A stretch of DNA of 64,000 nucleotides from Sva-07 sp963715285 (GTDB lineage Bacteria > Actinomycetota > Acidimicrobiia > Acidimicrobiales > Ilumatobacteraceae): contig CAVQRU010000002.1 of assembly GCA_963715285.1 (NCBI GenBank), forward strand, positions 124,001 to 188,000, given 5' to 3'. Below, one piece after another: positions 25,529 through 32,680 of this stretch (within the stretch, counting starts at the first letter, position 1; each line of letters begins with the position of its first letter). The position numbers and the translations under genes are program-made. The notes beneath the pieces were generated by a model. The model worked only from the letters and a program-made list of their open reading frames with translations. It was not told the origin of the DNA and did not search any database.

Positions 25529-27545
25529 TCGTGTCGCCGTCGATGACGACCTTGCGACCCGTCAGCGTCTCCGCGAAGCCCTGGAGTGTGTCCTGGGGAG
25601 CCTGGCAGGAGTACTCGCGGCAGACGTACGCGTAGCCGTCGTTGCGCTCGTGCCAGAGGGGTGAGTCGTACGGTTCGCCCCAGGCGAGCACGGTGTCCGG
25701 ACGCCAGATCGACTGCGCGAGGCGGACCATGTCCGGGCGGTCGCCGACGATCACCACCTCGGTGAGGCCGCGGCGACGGAGGTCGACCGCCACGAGTGCG
25801 TTCGAGTACTGGGCGGGTGCCTTGGAGATCACCGCACCGATCAACTCGAGGATGCGGTCGGCCTGGTGGGCGTAGCGCTGCTCGCCGGTGAGGGCAGCCA
25901 GACGGAACAGCGCGATCGCCGCCGAGGAGTTGGCCGACGGCGTGGCGTTGTCGGCCAGGTCCTTCTGACGGACCACGAGCGATTCGGCGTCCTCCGCGGT
26001 GGTGAAGAGCCCACCGTGGTCGGGGTCCCAGAACCAGTCGAGCATCGTGTCGGCGACGCGGACCGCCTCGCCGATCCAGCGGGCCTCGCCGGTGGCTTCG
26101 GCGAGCCGGGTGAAGGCGTCGACCAGCGCGGCATGGTCGGCGGCGAGGGCGCTGTGGCGTGCGGGTGGTGTTCCGTCGGCCTGCCAGCTGCGCTTCCATC
26201 GGCCCCGGTCGTCGCGCAGCTCGCGCAGCAGGAACTCGCCGTTGGCGATGGCGGCGTCGAGCCAGTCGCGCCGCCCGAACACCGCGGCGGCCTGTGCGAG
26301 CGAGGAGAGGAACAGCGCATTCCATTCCGTGAGCACCTTGTCGTCGAGCCCGGGGCGAGGCCGCTGCGCTCGGGCCGCGAGGAGCCGGCGACGGGCCTCG
26401 TCGAGTTCGGGTGTACGCACGAGCAGGCCTCGGGCCGACAGCCGATTCGGAATCGACCGTCCCTCGAAGTTGCCGTCGTCGGTGATGCCGTACCAGTCGA
26501 TCAGGGTGTCGACCACGGCCGGGTCGAGATCTGACAGCGCCGCTCGGACCTCCGACGGTGTCCACGTGGAGAACCATCCCTCGACACTGTTGCCGTCCGG
26601 GTCGGGCGAATCGGCGTCCTCGGCGGAGAAGAAGCCGCCCTGGGGGTGCCGAAGCGTGCCGAGGACGTAGTCGATCGTCTCCTCGACCACCAGGCGGTAC
26701 TGGGGGCGGCCGAGGACGATCAGGCCGCGGAGATAGATCCCGAGCAGCAGCGCCTGGTCGTACAGCATCTTCTCGAAGTGCGGGACGAGCCACTCTCGAT
26801 CGGTGGAGTAGCGGGCGAACCCTCCGCCGAGATGGTCGTACATGCCGCCGGAGCACATCGCGTCGAGGGTGGTGGCGATGATGTTCTTCGGCCCGTCGCC
26901 GGCGGTGGTCATGTAGGCGCGCAGCATCAGGTCGAGATGGAACGTCGACGGGAACTTGGGCGCCGTCCCGAATCCGCCCCACTCCTGGTCGAAGGCCACG
27001 GCGAGCGCCTTGAGCGCCTCGTTGAGCTGGTCGACCCCCGGCGCCGTGCCGGCGGGCCGCAACTGTGCAGTGGTGTCGATCGCCGTGACCAGGGCATCGA
27101 CGTTCTGGCGAACGTCGGCGGGCTTGTTGCGGTAGACGTCGTCGATCGCGTCGAGGAGCGTGAGGAACGCGTCCTTCGGGTAGTAGGTGCCGCCGTAGAA
27201 GGGCTCACGATCGGGGGTCATGAACACCGTCATCGGCCAGCCGCCCCGCCCGGTCATCGCCTGGACGGCATCCATGTAGACGGCGTCGACGTCAGGTCGC
27301 TCTTCGCGGTCGACCTTCACGTTGACGAACAGCTCGTTCATCCTCGCCGCGACCTCGGGGTCCTCGAAGCATTCATGCGCCATCACGTGACACCAGTGAC
27401 AGGCCGAGTAGCCGACCGAGAGCAGGATCGGGACGTTGCGCTCCTGAGCGGCGGCGAACGCGTCCGCGCCCCACGGGTACCAGTCGACGGGGTTCTCGCG
27501 GTGTTGGCGCAGGTACGGAGAGGTTTCGTCGGCGAGCCGGTTCAC
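25506..27545 (-). CDS. DUF255 (YyaL/SPATA20-like) thioredoxin-fold plus glycosidase-like barrel protein
   Basis: 679 aa. N-terminal thioredoxin-like domain with NPVDWYPWGADAF, LSVGYSACHWCHVMAHECF (CxxC motif CHWC) and GGWPMTVFMTPDREPFYGGT; the rest resembles an (alpha/alpha)6 barrel (MYDHLGGGFARYSTD, VPHFEKMLYDQALLL, DDKVLTEWNALFLSSLAQAA). Function of the family is not established; redox or sugar-related roles are proposed. GTG start at 27545 on the minus strand is preceded by a leaderless-type -10 element. Confidence 0.93.
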   Translation of the reverse strand: MNRLADETSPYLRQHRENPVDWYPWGADAFAAAQERNVPILLSVGYSACHWCHVMAHECFEDPEVAARMNELFVNVKVDREERPDVDAVYMDAVQAMTGRGGWPMTVFMTPDREPFYGGTYYPKDAFLTLLDAIDDVYRNKPADVRQNVDALVTAIDTTAQLRPAGTAPGVDQLNEALKALAVAFDQEWGGFGTAPKFPSTFHLDLMLRAYMTTAGDGPKNIIATTLDAMCSGGMYDHLGGGFARYSTDREWLVPHFEKMLYDQALLLGIYLRGLIVLGRPQYRLVVEETIDYVLGTLRHPQGGFFSAEDADSPDPDGNSVEGWFSTWTPSEVRAALSDLDPAVVDTLIDWYGITDDGNFEGRSIPNRLSARGLLVRTPELDEARRRLLAARAQRPRPGLDDKVLTEWNALFLSSLAQAAAVFGRRDWLDAAIANGEFLLRELRDDRGRWKRSWQADGTPPARHSALAADHAALVDAFTRLAEATGEARWIGEAVRVADTMLDWFWDPDHGGLFTTAEDAESLVVRQKDLADNATPSANSSAAIALFRLAALTGEQRYAHQADRILELIGAVISKAPAQYSNALVAVDLRRRGLTEVVIVGDRPDMVRLAQSIWRPDTVLAWGEPYDSPLWHERNDGYAYVCREYSCQAPQDTLQGFAETLTGRKVVIDGDTITTRPGE

Positions 27546-27552
27546 AGCGTCG

Positions 27553-27558
27553 ACCGTA
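27553..27558 (-). promoter_or_regulatory. Leaderless-type -10 element (TACGGT) of the DUF255 gene
   Basis: On the minus strand TACGGT ends 7 nt before the GTG start at 27545; no ribosome site. Confidence 0.5.
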
Positions 27559-27621
27559 CCGGGCCCGGCGATCTACGACGCCGTTGCGGCCTGGCCGGTT
27601 CATGGGCGGCGGACCGTGCGC

Positions 27622-27627
27622 TAATGT
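27622..27627 (+). promoter_or_regulatory. Candidate -10 element (TAATGT) for the 27654 operon
   Basis: TAATGT would start a transcript near 27634, giving a ~20-nt leader with GAGGGGGAG immediately before ATG 27654. Divergent from the DUF255 promoter in a 108-bp gap. Confidence 0.45.
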
Positions 27628-27653
27628 CTGCGCTGCGGCCAAGAGGGGGAGAC

Positions 27654-27824
27654 ATGGAGCAGCAGGAGCGCACAACACAGCCGTCGGGGGCCGGTCAGCT
27701 CGGCGCCGACGACATCGTGGCGGTCGCGCTCTCGGTGATCGATTCGGCGACCCAGGCGTGGGCGTGCGAGCGGGAGCCGATGACCTCGTCGACCTCGTCG
27801 CACATGGGGGACCGCGGCACGTGA
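27654..27824 (+). CDS. Small protein (56 aa) translationally coupled to the cyclase
   Basis: A 56-residue ORF, MEQQERTTQPSGAGQLGADD and onward, with a strong ribosome site (GAGGGGGAG) and a stop overlapping the GTG of the next gene (GTGA). It has a polar start, a short amphipathic helix (DDIVAVALSVIDSATQAW) and a Ser/Thr-rich end; no membrane segment. No family recognised. It could be a small regulator of the cyclase or only a coupling leader peptide. Confidence 0.55.
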   Translation: MEQQERTTQPSGAGQLGADDIVAVALSVIDSATQAWACEREPMTSSTSSHMGDRGT

Positions 27825-30800
27825 TCTGCCACCACTGCGGCCAGGACGGGGTCGCGGGAGCGCGATGCCACAGTTGCGGCGCGGCGCTCGGCAAGTTGTG
27901 CTCGTCATGTTCGTTCGCCAACGTCGCTGAGTCGAGGTTCTGCGGCGGGTGCGGCAAGGCGCTCGAGGAGGCGCAGGCCGAGGACGCCCTGGGCGAGCGA
28001 CGCCAGATCACCTGCCTGTTCGTCGATCTGGTCGGCTCCACCGAACTGTCGCAGCGGCTCGATCCGGAGGATCTTCGAGACCTCCTCGCCGACTATCAGA
28101 GCGTGTGCAACGATGCGGTCGAGGTGCACGGTGGCCACATCGCTCAGTTCCTCGGTGACGGCATCGTGATCTACTTCGGCTACCCACGATCGCACGAGGA
28201 CGACGCGCATCGAGCCGTTCGTTGCGCCCTCGACATCCTCGAGGGAATCGAACACCTCAATGCGAGATCCGAAGCGGTGGACCCCATCAGGATCCGACTG
28301 GGGGCACACACCGGGCGCGTGGTCGTCGGACCGGTCGGCGCCGGTGACCGGCAGGACCGGATCGCCCTGGGTGACACCCCGAACATCGCCGCGCGCCTCG
28401 AGGGTGAGGCAGAGGTCGGAACCGTCGCCGTGGGCGACACCACCTGGCAGCTCGTCGAACGCGGATTCGTCGGGCGAAGTCTCGGCCATCGGAGCCTGAA
28501 GGGTGTCGAGCGGCCGATGGAGGTCTGGATCGTCGAGCGACGATCGAGGTCGCACGACCGAGTCGACGTGAGCGCCGGGGCAAGTCCGTTCGTCGGTCGG
28601 AGCGAGGAACTTCGTCGGCTCGAAGACATCGTCGGCGACTCGCGTGACGCGCCGCGAGCGCGCTTCGCGCTGCTGGTGGGCGAAGCCGGTCTCGGCAAGT
28701 CCCGGTTGGCCCGCACCATGCTCGATCGCGTCGGCTCACAGGGCATGACGATTCGTGTGGCCCGGTCGACCCAGCAGACCGTGAACCTCCCGTTCGCCCC
28801 GATCCGCGAACTGTTGCGCTCCGAGCTGGCACTCTCCGGCGTCACGGACGCCGTGTCGGCGATCGAGGCGGTGCTCGACGCCACCGAGCTGCGAACCGAT
28901 GCGAACGTGATCCACCTGGCCGATCTCCTCGACGTCGCGCTGACCGACACGATCGAACGGGCGCCGGATTCCCCGGCGCGGCTTCGGGCGAGCCGAATCC
29001 AGCTGCTCGTCGACCTGCTCACCCGATCCGCTGCCAACTCACCGACATTGCTCTTCCTCGAGGACTTCCACTGGGCCGACGCGTCGACCCTCGAGTGCGT
29101 CGAGCGGGTCGTCGACGCATCGCCCGACGTTCCGCTCACCGTCCTGATGGCGGCCCGCCCGACGATCGGCGACCGGTGGATCGCCGACGAACGGATCGAT
29201 CTCGTCGATCTCCAGCGGCTCGATGGCGACGCCATCTCGACGCTCGCGACATCGGTGGCAGGTGGCAAGACACTCCCGCGCGGACTGATGCGTGAAATCA
29301 TCGTGCGCAGCGACGGCATCCCGCTGTACGTCGAGGAACTGACGCGATCGGCGATGAAGAGCGACCAGTTGGTCGAACACGCCGCGTCGTGGGAAGTGCT
29401 CGGTGCCACCGACAGCGGGCATGTTCCGGCGACGGTCGAGTCGTCGTTGACGGCCCGGATCGACAGCACCGGTGGCTCACGCGCCACCGCGCAGCTCGCG
29501 GCGACGATCGGCCGTGAGTTCGACGTCCGATTCCTCAAGATGGTGAGTGAGCGGACGGCGGAGACCGTCGACAGCGACATCGCAACGATGCTCGAGACGG
29601 GCCTGGTGCGACGCGTCGACACCGACCCGAATCGGCTCGCCTTCAGACACGCCCTCATCCGCGATGCGGCGTACAACACGCTGTTGCGCGCGGCCCGACG
29701 GTCGTACCACCGTCGCATCGCCGAGGCGTACCAGCAGTGGGACGAGCCGGTGAGCCCCGACGAGTTGGCCCATCATCTCCAGGCAGCAGGCGATCACGCG
29801 GGCGCCTGGCCGATGTGGATCGCTGCCGCACAGGGCGACATGGCGTACGGCTCGCTGATCGAGGCGACGACGCACCTGTCGCTGGCGATCGGGTGTCTCC
29901 AGGCGCTGCCGTCGACCGACGAGACCAAGTTGGCCGAGCTCGAGATCCAGAACCAGATCTGGGGGTTGTGGGCCGCGACCGAGGGGTGGGCGTCGCCCAA
30001 TGTGCTGAATGCCTGCGAGCGCGGTCTGGCCCTGGCCAACGAACTCGGCCGTCCCGACCTCCTGTACGGCTCGTTCTTCGGGCTCTGGACCGTGCACTTC
30101 CTGCGCGGTGAGATGGCCGAAGCGTTGGGAGTGGCCGAGCAGGTCCACGCGATGGCGGATGCGTCGGGGGTGCCGATGATCCAGGTGACCGGGGAGCACG
30201 CCCTCGGCTACACGAGGTTGTACCGAGGTGAGCTGATCGAGGCACTCGAGTCGGCCGATCGGGGGCTGGCGCTGTTCGACCTCGAGCAGGAGCAGGTGAT
30301 CGCCCAGATGTTCCAGTTGTCGTCGTCGGCTGCGCTTCGAGCGACGAGGGCCGAGTCGCTGTACCTGCTCGGGCGGGTTCGCGAGGCCGACCTCGAATGG
30401 GAGGCGCTCGATCGGCTCGCCCGCGAGCTGGAGCATCCGCCGTCCCTCGAAGCCGCCCTGGCCTTCATGATCCACGGCGGCATCATCAGGCATGCGGCCA
30501 ACGACCGCCTCGCCCTCCTCAACCCGATCAGCGACGAGATGCGAGCGACCACCGGACCCGAGGGGTCGTTGCTGTTCCAGGCCGTCAGCCAGTGCCTCGA
30601 CGCCGCTCAGTTGCTCGACGTCGAGCGCGCCAGAGCCGAGATGGAAGCGGGCCTGGAGGCCTTCGGTCACACCGGGTCGCGTCTGACCGAGATCAACATC
30701 CGGATCAACTTCGTCGAGACCTTCCTGCGGCTCGGGGACCACGAGAGCGCCGAACGACAGCTCCGGCACGCCGAGCAGGAGATGGCCGAGCGTGGAGAGC

Positions 30801-31090
30801 GGCTGATGGAGCCCGAGCTGTGGCGACTCCGGGGTCGGATCGCCGCCCTCGCCGGACGGACCGTCGATGCGACGACCGCCTACGACACGGCGCTTGCGCT
30901 GGCCGACGAGCAACGAGCGGTGATGTTCCGACTTCGGGCCCTGCTCGATCGCCACGAGTTCGACGAGCTCGCTGACCGTGGTCGCGTCGCCGACGAGATC
31001 CGAGAGGTCTGTGCGCGTCTCGATGCTCCGGACGACGAGCCGGAGCTCGTACGGGCACGCCGATTGATCGCAACGACCGTTCCGAGTTGA
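27821..31090 (+). CDS. Zinc-ribbon / class III nucleotide cyclase / AAA ATPase / TPR signalling protein
   Basis: 1089 aa from GTG 27821. Residues 3-50: double zinc ribbon (CHHC, CHSC, CSSC, CGGC). Residues ~60-240: class III cyclase domain with metal Asp in CLFVDLVGSTELS (D69) and LGDGIVIYFGYPR (D113), and GDTPNIAARLEGEA with the transition-state Asn/Arg. From ~255: STAND-like ATPase, Walker A GEAGLGKS (287-294) and Walker B TLLFLEDFHWADAS. The C-terminal ~400 residues are helical, TPR-like. Known relatives are large adenylate-cyclase-type regulators, sometimes with LuxR tails; none here. It lies 73 nt upstream of the encapsulin operon on the same strand with no terminator seen. Confidence 0.88.
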   Translation: MICHHCGQDGVAGARCHSCGAALGKLCSSCSFANVAESRFCGGCGKALEEAQAEDALGERRQITCLFVDLVGSTELSQRLDPEDLRDLLADYQSVCNDAVEVHGGHIAQFLGDGIVIYFGYPRSHEDDAHRAVRCALDILEGIEHLNARSEAVDPIRIRLGAHTGRVVVGPVGAGDRQDRIALGDTPNIAARLEGEAEVGTVAVGDTTWQLVERGFVGRSLGHRSLKGVERPMEVWIVERRSRSHDRVDVSAGASPFVGRSEELRRLEDIVGDSRDAPRARFALLVGEAGLGKSRLARTMLDRVGSQGMTIRVARSTQQTVNLPFAPIRELLRSELALSGVTDAVSAIEAVLDATELRTDANVIHLADLLDVALTDTIERAPDSPARLRASRIQLLVDLLTRSAANSPTLLFLEDFHWADASTLECVERVVDASPDVPLTVLMAARPTIGDRWIADERIDLVDLQRLDGDAISTLATSVAGGKTLPRGLMREIIVRSDGIPLYVEELTRSAMKSDQLVEHAASWEVLGATDSGHVPATVESSLTARIDSTGGSRATAQLAATIGREFDVRFLKMVSERTAETVDSDIATMLETGLVRRVDTDPNRLAFRHALIRDAAYNTLLRAARRSYHRRIAEAYQQWDEPVSPDELAHHLQAAGDHAGAWPMWIAAAQGDMAYGSLIEATTHLSLAIGCLQALPSTDETKLAELEIQNQIWGLWAATEGWASPNVLNACERGLALANELGRPDLLYGSFFGLWTVHFLRGEMAEALGVAEQVHAMADASGVPMIQVTGEHALGYTRLYRGELIEALESADRGLALFDLEQEQVIAQMFQLSSSAALRATRAESLYLLGRVREADLEWEALDRLARELEHPPSLEAALAFMIHGGIIRHAANDRLALLNPISDEMRATTGPEGSLLFQAVSQCLDAAQLLDVERARAEMEAGLEAFGHTGSRLTEINIRINFVETFLRLGDHESAERQLRHAEQEMAERGERLMEPELWRLRGRIAALAGRTVDATTAYDTALALADEQRAVMFRLRALLDRHEFDELADRGRVADEIREVCARLDAPDDEPELVRARRLIATTVPS

Positions 31091-31105
31091 ACACACCGTT
31101 CGAAG

Positions 31106-31146
31106 CCAGCATCAACGACACCAGCATCAAACGACACCAGCATCAC
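31106..31146 (+). repeat. Three CCAGCATCA repeats upstream of the encapsulin gene
   Basis: CCAGCATCA occurs at 31106, 31121 and 31137 (spacing 15 and 16), each separated by CGACA or ACGACA. The block fills the 73-bp gap just before AAGGGG (31149-31154) and ATG 31164. It may be an operator array or leader RNA element. Confidence 0.7.
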
Positions 31147-31163
31147 ACAAGGGGCAGACGAAC

Positions 31164-32060
31164 ATGACCGACACCGCAGGAAACCTTCCGTGGACCGAGG
31201 AGCAGTGGAGCCGCGCGCGGAAGGTCGTGCAGGAGAGCGCCCGACGAGCGCGGGTGGCGAGTTCGTTCCTCCCGCTCTTCGGGCCGCTGCCGGCCGAGCA
31301 GGTGACCGTGAGTGCACAGGTGATGACCACGCCCAGCAGCGCTGGTTCGGCCTGGGAGGCGCCGCAGCGGATGGAGATCGACATGGGGCAGATGATCCCG
31401 CTCACGACGATCGCCGCCGACGTGTACCTTCGCAACTCCGACCTGGCCGACCCCGACATGTCGTCGGCACTGGCGATGATCGGCCGAGCCGCCGACGTGC
31501 TCGGCCGCGTCGAGGACTCGATCATCTTCAACGGACAGCTCGGTGCCAACGAGGGGCCGGCCATTCCCGATCCCGTCCGTCCCGAGATCTACACCGTTCG
31601 CGGCGGACGGGAAGCAGCCGGGCTCCTGACGCACGAAGGAGTCGAACGCATACCGGTCGACGGGCCCGACTACCCGTCCGCGCTCGTCGGCGCAACGGTG
31701 AAGGCCATCGGTGAGCTCGAGGGCTCGGGATTCCACGGCCCGTTCGCGCTCGCACTGGGCAACGAACTGTACCTGGACGCCAATTCCCCCAACCAGAACT
31801 CGATGGTGCTCGCGAGCGATCGCATCCTCCCGTTCCTGGGCGGACCGCTGGTCCGCTCGAGCGCCATCCCGGCAGGTGAGGGGGTCCTGGTGGCCCTCGC
31901 GGCCGAACCCGTCGACTTGGTGGTCGCCACCGATCTCGAACTCAGGTACGTCCAGACGACCCTCGAGCCGCGGGCGGTGCTGCGTCTCCGCGAGCGGTTC
32001 GCGCTGCGGATCAAGCAACACGAGGCGCTCCGCGTGTTGTCCAGAAGTGCAGGCGCATGA
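31164..32060 (+). CDS. Encapsulin shell protein (family 1 / linocin M18-like, HK97 fold)
   Basis: 298 aa predicted nanocompartment shell. The pattern follows family 1 encapsulins: an N-terminal helix with TEEQWSRARKVVQESARRAR, the E-loop region with WEAPQRMEIDMGQMIPLTTI, then VYLRNSDLADPDMSSALAM, the spine-helix motif GRVEDSIIFNG (compare EFEDEVIFRG in Thermotoga encapsulin), GPFALALGNELYLDA and the C-terminal strands VDLVVATDLELRYVQTTLEP and RERFALRIKQHEALRVL. Family 2 hallmarks (SrpI-like sequence, cyclic-nucleotide domain) are absent. Its stop overlaps the ATG of the DUF3237 gene. No ferritin-like or DyP peroxidase cargo gene is nearby; the likely cargo candidates are the next two genes. 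Confidence 0.87.
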   Translation: MTDTAGNLPWTEEQWSRARKVVQESARRARVASSFLPLFGPLPAEQVTVSAQVMTTPSSAGSAWEAPQRMEIDMGQMIPLTTIAADVYLRNSDLADPDMSSALAMIGRAADVLGRVEDSIIFNGQLGANEGPAIPDPVRPEIYTVRGGREAAGLLTHEGVERIPVDGPDYPSALVGATVKAIGELEGSGFHGPFALALGNELYLDANSPNQNSMVLASDRILPFLGGPLVRSSAIPAGEGVLVALAAEPVDLVVATDLELRYVQTTLEPRAVLRLRERFALRIKQHEALRVLSRSAGA

Positions 32061-32680
32061 CCGCACCGGGACCGCTCGCCCCGCAACCGTCGCTCCTCAC
32101 CGAGTTGATGCGGCGCAGCCCCGCGTCGACCGTCGATCCGTTGCCGCGAGCCGGCAGCGCGGGGCGCCGGCGAGCCGGGCCCGAGCCCATCGATGCACCG
32201 CCGCGGCTCGCATGCGAGTTCGTGTACCTCGCGACCGTGACCGCAACGGTTCGAGCCGAGGTGATCGGCGACACCCCCGACGGCTACCGGGTGAACTTCT
32301 ACATCACGAGTGGGACCGTGAGCGGTCCGGGTGTCGACGCCGACCTCCGTGCCGGCGGGGTGGACTGGATGACGATCCGCCCCGACGGGACCGGCGTCGT
32401 CGACGTGGGTGTCACCTATGAGACGTCGGACGGCGCACTGATCCTCGAACAGTCGGGTGGGGTCCTCCAACTCGGAGCGGAGCAGTTCGCCCAGGTGCGC
32501 GCGGGGGTCTTCGCCGGTTCGGCCCCGTACTACTCGTCGCCCCAGTGGCGAACCTCTGCGCCGGCGTGGGCGTGGTTGAACGGCCAGCAAGGGTTCGGCG
32601 TCGGAGTCGTCGTGCTCCACGAGTCGTCGATCCGATCGGACATCTACCTGCCCCGGCTGGGGAGCGTGGTGGGATCGTGA
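32057..32680 (+). CDS. DUF3237-domain protein with disordered N-terminal extension
   Basis: 207 aa. Residues ~55-200 match DUF3237, a small beta-barrel family of unknown function: YLATVTATVRAEVIGDTPDG, SGTVSGPGVDADLRAGGVDW, IRPDGTGVVDVGVTYETSDG and WRTSAPAWAWLNGQQGFGVG. The first ~50 residues are Pro/Ala/Arg-rich and probably unstructured; the C-terminus ends LPRLGSVVGS. Overlaps encapsulin (ATGA) and the following fusion gene (GTGA), so all three are translationally coupled. Either tail could be an encapsulin-docking segment (inference). No catalytic residues can be assigned. Confidence 0.85.
   Translation: MTAPGPLAPQPSLLTELMRRSPASTVDPLPRAGSAGRRRAGPEPIDAPPRLACEFVYLATVTATVRAEVIGDTPDGYRVNFYITSGTVSGPGVDADLRAGGVDWMTIRPDGTGVVDVGVTYETSDGALILEQSGGVLQLGAEQFAQVRAGVFAGSAPYYSSPQWRTSAPAWAWLNGQQGFGVGVVVLHESSIRSDIYLPRLGSVVGS

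Noticed and set aside
27605..27820. Longer N-terminus for the cyclase, using in-frame codons upstream of GTG 27821.
   Set aside because: The upstream part is Arg/Gly-rich shadow sequence and the zinc ribbon begins right at the GTG, which overlaps the 56-aa ORF stop.
31164..32060. Family 2 (SrpI-like) encapsulin, expected from the neighbouring polyprenyl synthase.
   Set aside because: The sequence lacks family 2 hallmarks (EAGxYRVN, cyclic-nucleotide domain) and follows the family 1 pattern instead.
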